Positions 57,401 through 64,000 of a stretch of DNA of 64,000 nucleotides are shown here, piece by piece; position 1 is the stretch's first letter; each line of letters opens with the position of its first letter. Origin of the DNA: Lutraria lutraria (taxonomy: Eukaryota > Mollusca > Bivalvia > Venerida > Mactridae); contig OZ026850.1 in assembly GCA_964023205.1 (NCBI GenBank), forward strand, positions 766,368 through 830,367, written 5' to 3'. The notes below the pieces were generated by a model. It made no database searches, was not told where the DNA came from, and saw only the letters and a program-made list of their open reading frames with translations. The translations under genes and the position numbers were made by a program.

Positions 57401-60400
57401 AAACTTGTAAACTTGTAGCGGTGTTTTAAATATGCCGCAGGGCCGGGAACAGGGCAACAATCTATTTTTAGTCATTATTGTCTAGTGCAAGCGTTTCACA
57501 AACGCGGATTTAACATAAACAAAACGTGAATCTAAATTGATTCGGATCGAATTGGAAAGAGATATTTCCAGTTTAAATTAATTTTAGGGTGATTGAATGC
57601 CTGATTTTGTGCTCGCCCGTCGGACTAGCATTCACAAAAATCTAGTGGAATTTTCAAGCCCTGGAATCCATATGTGTATAAAAGTCCTTGACTAGCCCGA
57701 ATAGAAATGTACTAGCCCCAGGATATGGGCTAGTGGGTTAGCGTGAAGTCAGTGTCAAGAGGTATAAATTATGGTATTAATCATATTTTCTATGGATTTT
57801 CTCTAGATCACCCCCCTTGGAATACAACAAGGGGACTATGGATGTCTTCTTACCCACACTTGGGTATGAGATTATAAAACTTGAGATTGGTCTCCGAGCT
57901 CAAATCTTATCTTTTAATGTTTGAACATTAATTATAATGAAACTATAATGATATCATTGATACATTAATCTGACAACATAATTCACCTGAATATGTATTT
58001 AACCATTACATTATCAGCTTCATCTTTTCAATCATTATAACTTGAGAATGGAATTTGAGATTTGAGACTGATCTCAAGTTGGGTAACCAAAAAATGCCAC
58101 CTTAGATTTTATAAGGACAATACACAATGAGCACCTAAGTTTTTGCATTGCAAAATGACATAGAACCGGTAATTGCTCTAGTTCCAAAAGTGATTAAAAT
58201 TTAAAATGAAACATCCCCATTAAGATTCGAAAAATTAAATTCATAAAAATTGTTGAAGTCATAAAAAGCTCACATACCCTGGTGTAGCAAATGTGGACAT
58301 TTCTGTAACTACAGCGATATCACAACTGGCCACTAATTGACATCCTGCCGCTGTAGCAACCCCTGAAACATGATGAATTATCCATTAGATGCCATGGACA
58401 TGTTTGGTTATAGTGCCCCACCAAGGTGAATTAAAACCGAGAATTAATGCTTGATCAAAATAAAAGCAGATGATGTGTACATGTTATATGTGTAATGTTG
58501 CTGGAAGACAGTGTTATCAGCTACATACAGAGGACAAAGAACCTAACCTGTGTACTAGGTACAGGTACCAACCTAAGCACCTGGGTACAGGTACCAACCT
58601 AAGCATCTGGGTACAGGTACCAACCTAAGCACACGACCGTCTACTTTCCAACTAAGTTGTGAATTTAATGTGGAGAACAAATGACCTTGAATATAACAGC
58701 CAGGATAATTTTCAAGCACAAAACATACACTGACATGCAGGGCTTTTCACCTTCTATAACAGAGGCCTATTAAAGGCTCCTTCCCAATTGAAAATTTCAT
58801 TAAAATTATGCAGTTTTCCCAAAATACAAACTTACACCAGCTATTTTATTTCCCCAAATCAGCAATTTTCATGATAATTCTTCCCAAAATCAACACACTA
58901 AGGCCTCTTCCCAATGAAGAGAGAAAACCTCCTGACATGTGTATCAAACAAGCCAGGCTGCCACCTCCAGGTCTGGTACTATATAATCTGATGTCAGTGA
59001 GTCTACTGCTGATATAATTATACCTGATACTTGAGCAATGACTGGCACAGGTAGATCTTGTAATGAAGACATCATGGTTGTACATGTAGAGAAAACCTGG
59101 GCATGGTACTCTCTGCCTTCTTTACTTGTCTGCAGTAAAAAACAATGCACAGAACAACTTGTGAACAAAGGCCAACAAATAGACACATAGAATATGGCTT
59201 TTAATTACAAAATGTACATTTAGGCTTTATAAAAATGTCTGTTTGGTTTATCATATAACTGTATGATAATGAGTATTAAATAGTTGACATCTGTTCTGTT
59301 CTTACCAGCTCCTTTAAGTCGTGGCCGGCTGAGAAAACTGGTCCATTGTGTGTCAGAATAATCACTCGTAAATCATCAGAATCTTTATACAAATCATTCT
59401 GCAGCTGTTGTAACATAGCCAGGGATAAAGCATTTCTGTAACATCATCAAAAAAAAGAAAAGAAATAATCATCATGTGACAATGAGTCTTATGAGTATAG
59501 TAGGCCAATATGTAGCATGCTGAATTTCTGACTTAGCTCTACCAGGTAGTTTTATTTAAAACAATCTGGTTCTACACCGTGATAAACATAATATATATTT
59601 TTTTCACATTTTTGTAAGAATTTTTAGCCAAGTTATTCTATATACTCAGTCATAATATTATGATATATAGGCCTACATGTACTCGTGCAAATATTAAAGT
59701 TGTCATGTTACCCGACTGATTGTAGTTTTAAAGGGGACCTTAAAGTTTCAAACATCAAAATCTAGCCCTAGGCCATCCTTAAAGAAATGTTTGTTTGCTG
59801 TAACCTGACCTAGAAAGTTTTCAGTGTGTAGATAGGTAGGATTTTTTTTTTACAATTATGTATGCTAATTTTAATGATAATACATCCTGAGAGGCCAAAA
59901 AAAGTTGGGGCGTCCTTTTTTGGTTGGAAGGTAGCGTTACAGTTAACACTTTTTTTTTAAAACAGAACAATGTCTGACCTCTTCTTCACATCATTTAGAC
60001 AAATTGTTCTAATTCCATCTATTTCATTAGTAATTGTATACTGCTTCTGGTCTGCAGAATGTAAACAGACACTTGTAGAAACACTTCTCCAAGTCGGTGA
60101 CTTATTTACAATCTAGAAGTGAAAAACACAAATTGTTAGTTGCTGACTTGCTGTTCAAACAAAAGTCGACCTATTATGTTAAGTCATGCATATCACTTTT
60201 TAATAACAAAAATATAATTAATGGATTATCACCCTACGAAAATTTAATCAATAGATTCTACATCCTATAGGTATAATATATATATTTTTTTAAATACAAA
60301 AGCAATGTCAACATTTCGAGATTATTTCACATGAATTCCAAGTTTTTCAAACGTTTCTTAAATTCTGAAGACACTCACCATACGCATGCAAAATAAGTAA

Positions 60401-60573
60401 AGGCAAATGATTACAACACCAAAGGGTCAAATTTCAACTATCCGATACGTATTGTCCGAAAACTACTACACTTAAGATGAGAAATGTGGTATATGGCTCA
60501 ATCTTGGAATGTCACGCATAGATACTCGAAACATATTTACCTTAAGTATACATCGGCGTAATACAGCATTCAT
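51425..60573 (-). CDS. ECHDC3: Enoyl-CoA hydratase domain-containing protein 3 (9 coding exons)
   Basis: Crotonase-superfamily protein, mitochondrial in vertebrates; the exact substrate is not settled. Minus-strand exons in order: 60541-60573, 59979-60112, 59306-59435, 59024-59129, 58278-58362, 55499-55608, 54118-54176, 53102-53208, 51425-51542. They total 882 nt, or 293 aa plus stop, close to the human length (about 300). The N-terminus [11 protein letters not shown] is basic and could start a mitochondrial presequence. Landmarks: [12 protein letters not shown], the oxyanion-hole segment [10 protein letters not shown] (residues 90-99), the second crotonase block ATAAGCQL (about 137-144), [32 protein letters not shown], and the C-terminal [20 protein letters not shown]. 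All junctions keep frame with GT-AG signals. Exon 1 is the least certain: chosen because its donor phase joins exon 2 and a Met is present. Introns hold several tandem arrays and transposons. Confidence 0.94.
51720..52990. repeat. 48-bp pyrimidine-rich minisatellite in ECHDC3 intron 8
   Basis: About 17 near-identical units (TTATTATCACCATCTTCTTC, TTTTTCACCATCAACAACAT, TTCTTCTT) between about 51960 and 52815, with degenerate ATCATC-type flanks. Because 48 is a multiple of three, all non-stop frames stay open. On the minus strand one frame reads the acidic repeat [16 protein letters not shown]. It lies wholly within an intron. Confidence 0.93.
53370..53548. repeat. MITE family A in ECHDC3 intron 7
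   Basis: CAGTACAACTTCTCCAGAG on the left, CTTTGGAGAGGTTGTACTG on the right, TA on both sides. Confidence 0.88.
54183..54340 (+). repeat. 20-bp tandem repeat
   Basis: Eight copies of CATTTTGTATTATATAGCAA, starting just beyond the acceptor of the 54118-54176 exon. Confidence 0.92.
54350..54600 (-). repeat. tRNA-derived SINE, minus strand
   Basis: Reverse complement reads GCTGGACTTGTAAAGTGG, a weakened B box (GATTTGAATCT), TTGCGGCAGG, CTATGAAAATTTGACAATG, TTAGTACTGGTTAGAATACA and TAGGTGAACCGGCC. Same family as 14880 and 23729. Confidence 0.78.
54975..55120 (+). repeat. SINE 3' half
   Basis: TAGTTAGTACTGGTTAAGGC, GTCCAGGAAAGCTGGTTAGG, CCCGCCACGATGTGACTG and GTTGAAAATGGCGTAAAACC match the tails at 26455 and 14880. 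Confidence 0.7.
55142..55460 (-). repeat. Dispersed repeat family E, reverse orientation
   Basis: Starts TAACTAGAGCTGTCAAAGAG and ends CAAACTTTGTTTACGGGGGT. Reverse complement of 17428-17740 throughout. Confidence 0.88.
55640..56030 (+). repeat. 28-bp tandem repeat in ECHDC3 intron 5
   Basis: About 14 copies of TCAGTAAAATATAAAATTTA plus TATAATTG, almost pure A/T. Begins about 30 bp from the acceptor of the 55499-55608 exon. Confidence 0.92.
56743..57663. repeat. Element with CAGGGCTTGAAAA ends
   Basis: Left CAGGGCTTGAAAAATTTT, right GGAATTTTCAAGCCCTG, flanked on both sides by GAATC. Such ends recall hAT-type MITEs, but no full 8-bp target duplication is seen. No transposase frame inside. 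It contains the hairpin at 56896-56982. Confidence 0.65.
56896..56982. repeat. Strong hairpin, 34-bp arms
   Basis: Left ATATCGAGGGTTCAACGCAA continuing CAGTGTCGTAACT. Right AGTTACGACAGTGTTGCG continuing CTGAGCCCTCGATAT. Loop of about 19 bases, few mismatches. Confidence 0.85.
57700..58277. other. ECHDC3 intron 5 remainder
   Basis: AT-rich. Contains GAGATTGGTCTCCGAGCTCA and GAGACTGATCTCAAGTTGGG, a possible decayed inverted pair. Nothing else recognised. Confidence 0.4.
58555..58635 (+). repeat. Short tandem repeat, three copies
   Basis: GGGTACAGGTACCAACCTAA followed by GCAC or GCATCT, three times. Confidence 0.85.
58742..58935 (+). repeat. Dispersed repeat family G in ECHDC3 intron 4
   Basis: TTTTCACCTTCTATAACAGA through CTTACACCAGC to AATGAAGAGAGAAAA. 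Same orientation as 7035-7232 and close in sequence. Confidence 0.8.
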
Positions 60574-60871
60574 ATTTATTCGTTCATCAATTAATTACAA
60601 CAGTATGTAGTTCATAGATATAATCAGGTCAGACTTTAGAACACAAATAATCGGACATGTTAAAATCCGTACCCATGAATACCGCACCGTCCATTCTTAA
60701 ACCGTACCAAAATATTCAAATACATAGCATTCAATTCAATTTTGATTGCAATTCAATTGAGACCATTTTGAATTACTCAAATACCGTAACCTTCTAATTA
60801 TGAATTGGACAGGTAAATCCGTCGAGTATAATTTGACTATAACCTGTTTGAATAATCCGTTAGATATATAT
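60574..60871. other. ECHDC3 5' flank / candidate promoter region
   Basis: Directly upstream of the first coding exon on the minus strand. No clear TATA box or CpG-rich stretch. I cannot place the transcription start. Confidence 0.35.
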
Positions 60872-60917
60872 TATCAAGGACTTATATACATACATGTATG
60901 TATATAAGTCCTTGATA
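60872..60917. repeat. Perfect 46-bp palindrome
   Basis: Half-site TATCAAGGACTTATATACAT plus ACA is followed immediately by its exact reverse complement, with no loop. Related motifs: 46567, 56305, 57667, 61200, 61438, 61549. Confidence 0.95.
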
Positions 60918-61199
60918 TTATGTTTCAATATGTTCTGATTTTACAATTAATATGAACGGGCAAAATGTTTTATTTTTTAAATATATCAAAAAGATACATC
61001 GAAATTTATATATTAAAATAACAATAAGTAGTCTTATCAAACGTTGAGTGTTTAAAAATGTATAATTTATATATGTATGTTATTTTTTTAGTTTTACCAG
61101 AGACATACATAACATGTAAACTATCTAAGTCTATCTAATTGAATTTATGAAATGCTGTCACACGTGATACTTTATATTATTTGGAGGAAATAAAGACCT

Positions 61200-61233
61200 A
61201 GGACTTATATACATATATATATATATAAGTCCT
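61200..61233. repeat. Palindrome AGGACTTATATA...TATATAAGTCCT
   Basis: Same arm as 60872 with an AT-repeat centre. A degenerate relative, CGGACTTATGTATGTATATA, lies at 61439. Confidence 0.85.
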
Positions 61234-61724
61234 TGTAAAGACGTATATATATCACAAATGTAATTGCGCGTGTTACTATTACTTTTTCCCAAAATTGCAG
61301 ATTTTGTAGCAAATAAAACTTCTTACCTAGCTGATATCACAAGCATAATTTTTACATTTTCTGAAAGTTTATTATTTAAACTATTGCTACTGTAGTTTTC
61401 AGATAGTTTTATTACACCCCTGTTTATACTACCTGCACGGACTTATGTATGTATATAAGACCTTGTACCTACTTAAATGCTGTTTTTTTTTAATATCTAC
61501 TGGTACAAATTTTTTTCAAGCCAATTACATTCTAGTGGGTATATAGCCAATGACTTATATACATACATATAGCAATGTAATAACAAAAAACATCTATGTT
61601 ATGATTTATTACGCATATATATATTCATAATCACGCGGAAAAAATAAAATAATATAAACAATAACAAAATCAAGCTTAATTTTTCAACATAACACCAAAA
61701 TAAAAATATATATGTAGGGGTCGA

Positions 61725-61815
61725 AATGCCTTCACAAATATTCCTAAAGTAGGGGTCGAAATAGTTAGGGGTCGAAAAGGCTGAGGATATAAGTGGGGGT
61801 CGAAAAAGTCAGGGG
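61725..61815 (+). repeat. Short G-rich repeat AGGGGTCGAAA
   Basis: Five copies of (A/G)GGGGTCGAA within about 90 bp, irregularly spaced. Confidence 0.75.
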
Positions 61816-61894
61816 TCGAATTGTCTTGCTACCATAATAACAATGACACGCGCGTGCGCGTTGCCTTCACTTCCATTTCCGCCTGACATTTATC

Positions 61895-62125
61895 GGCAGG
61901 GAACCAGGCTATACCTAGGTAGGCGGTAGGGACAATGTGTACACTACGGTAGCGCTATGCACAAACGTAGTGACGTCACGCTATGTATAGAACGCGGTAG
62001 GGACGACTATAGTCTGGTTCCCGGACGTGCTCTACAATTACGTCAGGCAAAGCCCAGTAATGGCTAGTCTGGTTCCCGGACGTGCTCTACGATAACATAG
62101 TGTAAGGGGAAGGAACTCCAGACTA
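61895..62125 (+). repeat. Repeated CTGGTTCCCGGACGTGCTCT segment
   Basis: GTCTGGTTCCCGGACGTGCT followed by CTAC occurs at about 62013 and 62071. A reversed GGGAACCAGGCTATA lies at about 61899. May be one palindromic element with duplicated end. Confidence 0.65.
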
Positions 62126-62940
62126 GGACGACTAGTGTATATTTATCTGTCGGATATTTGAGCTTGTCATATCGTCATATGACCGTTATGTCGGTTAGAT
62201 TTCATATCTGCCATCTATTTCATTATGTTTAATTTAACTTGTTTTTGATAATCGTGTTTGCACGAATTATAGAATGAAGTTTACTTCCTGGTTGGTGGGT
62301 GGAGTATGGAAAAATTAAAGGAGATACTAAGGAGATAGAACTACTGATGGTTTCCCGAGTAACTGTGTTGTTAAAATCGGTCATTTTTATTAAAAGGATC
62401 ACATGTTATAATTATGAATAAGATATTGAAACCGTATAGACCGACCTTTCAACTCTACTGATCTGCTAATTCGCGACTTTCCAGTTAAGCGCCCCCTAGC
62501 GGTACACCGCTATATGGGAAAACAAAATGGCAGCGTATGGGGTCATATCCTATTCATTACATGCGCTTGACAGATTTTGCTTGTTTGTCGTTTACGGCGA
62601 TTGGTAAACATTGATATAATAACCGTTATAGTCTCTGAAATGATGTTGTATTTAAATAGATTACGCATCCCATTTTCTTTCAATTAAATATTGACCCCTT
62701 TGTCCGTTTTAACCATATTTTATGTGTCTACGTATTAGTAATATATACGGGCATTTGAAGTTAGAATGTCTGTCAGCATGTTTTTGTATTTGTATATATA
62801 CATCAAAAGTACACGCTTTTCGGTAAATAATAAATGTACATGTATATTATAAAAACTCGAATGTGATGATTGAATAAATATTTTGACAAAACTTTGACTT
62901 GTTTATGAGATTTAACTATTGTTTCCACTTGAAGCAGATT
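62126..62940. other. Intergenic, no gene seen
   Basis: AT-rich, no supported feature. Confidence 0.5.
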
Positions 62941-64000
62941 CAATAAAACAGTACATATGGTTAATTATTAACTTCATAAGGTAAGTATATTTTCATTGTG
63001 ATAATTATTATTAAGTCACAAAATAATTGTCAAAAACTATAAGTGGAATAAATAAGCATTCACGTACAAACAGTCGTTAATTTCTAATAATAATTTTTTT
63101 TTTCAGCGTAACACAAATCAAAACCTTAATATATATATATTATATACGTACCTTGAAATACATATTATATGTCGTAAAGACACATTTATACAAAACAATT
63201 AATATTCATCGTAATTATCATTTATGATTTAACAAATATAATTAACAAATCGCGTCGATCTTTACTAATCGCGTTTTAATGAAAAGTTTCTTAGATCATA
63301 CCGAAATTATTACTATAAATGTTTTGTTGGAATGATTAAGGTCAATTTAATTCACAACTTCGTATGTGAATAAAAACTGTGATAAATATACAGCTTATCG
63401 ATTTGAAGTTATCACAATATCTGATACTAATTAATGTGATCCCAGTCACAATTTAAACCATGCAGTTATACAAGTGATAAAGTAATAAACAGTATCGCCC
63501 TTTGTGCGGTATCTAGATATATACATCAAGCTGTTCTATCAGACCCCTTATCAGTTTTATGGTGTCTGACACAGTTGGATACCAATATACTTCCTGTCAG
63601 TATAAACAGCATAAGCTGCATTGACATTTTAGAATAGGTTGTTGTCTTTTTTACATTTTCAAACAAGATCCAAACTGGGTTCATGTAAGCACCATATATA
63701 GTGACAGAAATATGTGTGCGTACGTTTATAAACAACTTTTTTCCGATATTGAATATAACAGAACAGAATTTATAATTTTACAAACAGGCCATGATTATTT
63801 AATAGGCTAGCTTATAATTAGTTTATAAATTAAGTATGCTTTCATTGTAATTAAAGAAGTAAGTACCAAAATAATTGTCACAGTCAGAAACCGTCATAAG
63901 TAGAAAAAATACGCAGACATTACAGGCCGGTGTTAAGTTTAAATTAATTTGAAGTGTATATTCGCACCCATGTTTGTGACTATAAAACTGTGACAAATAT
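62941..64000. other. Intergenic, possible degenerate direct duplication
   Basis: CAAAATAATTGTCA with TAAGTATATTTTCATTGT-like context occurs near 62995-63035 and again near 63833-63880. AACTGTGATAAATAT near 63377 and AACTGTGACAAATAT at the window end match likewise. Weak, no gene. Confidence 0.35.

Larger units (their letters stand above)
56298..57692. repeat. Nested transposon composite
   Basis: Outer inverted arms: AAGGACTTATATACATACAT at 56305 and, reversed, at 57667-57692. Next comes a pair GGATTCGCAACT (56325) and AGTTGCGAATCC (56733-56744). Within the right side sits the element 56743-57663. ACTAGCCC motifs flank both sides. The nesting suggests at least two insertion events. Confidence 0.7.

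Noticed and set aside
62126..64000. Search for a gene upstream of ECHDC3
   Set aside because: No exon-like segment with protein character and splice signals was found on either strand.

Overview
This is AT-rich eukaryotic nuclear DNA with spliced genes, GT-AG introns and many short dispersed repeats. It most likely comes from a bivalve mollusc. That is inferred from a tandem array of 12-cysteine secreted peptides resembling the oyster CvSI protease inhibitors, and from repeat families typical of bivalve genomes. No virus, plasmid, CRISPR array, rRNA or functional tRNA gene was seen.

Layout. 1-6.7 kb is intergenic, with a long foldback element, SINE and MITE fragments and two small tandem arrays. 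6.8-15.8 kb (+) is a complete kynureninase gene (KYNU, 12 coding exons, 482 aa). 15.8-22.5 kb is intergenic and repeat-rich, including a MITE that has expanded internally into 32-bp and 73-bp tandem arrays. 22.5-46.2 kb (+) is an array of six small genes, each with three coding exons, for secreted 12-cysteine peptides. Three of them (genes 3, 4, 5) lie in an almost perfect 4,056-bp tandem duplication whose spacer is a 1.6-kb array of a 22-bp repeat. 46.2-51.2 kb is intergenic, with a decayed copy of the array's upstream region, a palindromic MITE and a 56-bp tandem array split by another MITE. 51.4-60.6 kb (-) is a complete ECHDC3-like enoyl-CoA hydratase family gene (9 coding exons, 293 aa). 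60.6-64 kb has no gene that I can support, but has several perfect or near-perfect palindromes.

The two metabolic genes are unrelated single-copy genes: KYNU acts in tryptophan/kynurenine breakdown, and ECHDC3 belongs to the mitochondrial crotonase family. The peptide array is the unusual part. All six members keep the same exon phases and the same two six-cysteine modules. Each has a CACGTG motif shortly upstream of its TATA-like box, and exon 1 codes only for the signal peptide. Introns and spacers carry independent minisatellites.

Exon boundaries were read by eye from splice signals, reading-frame continuity and remembered family conservation. No alignment, RNA or database search was run.
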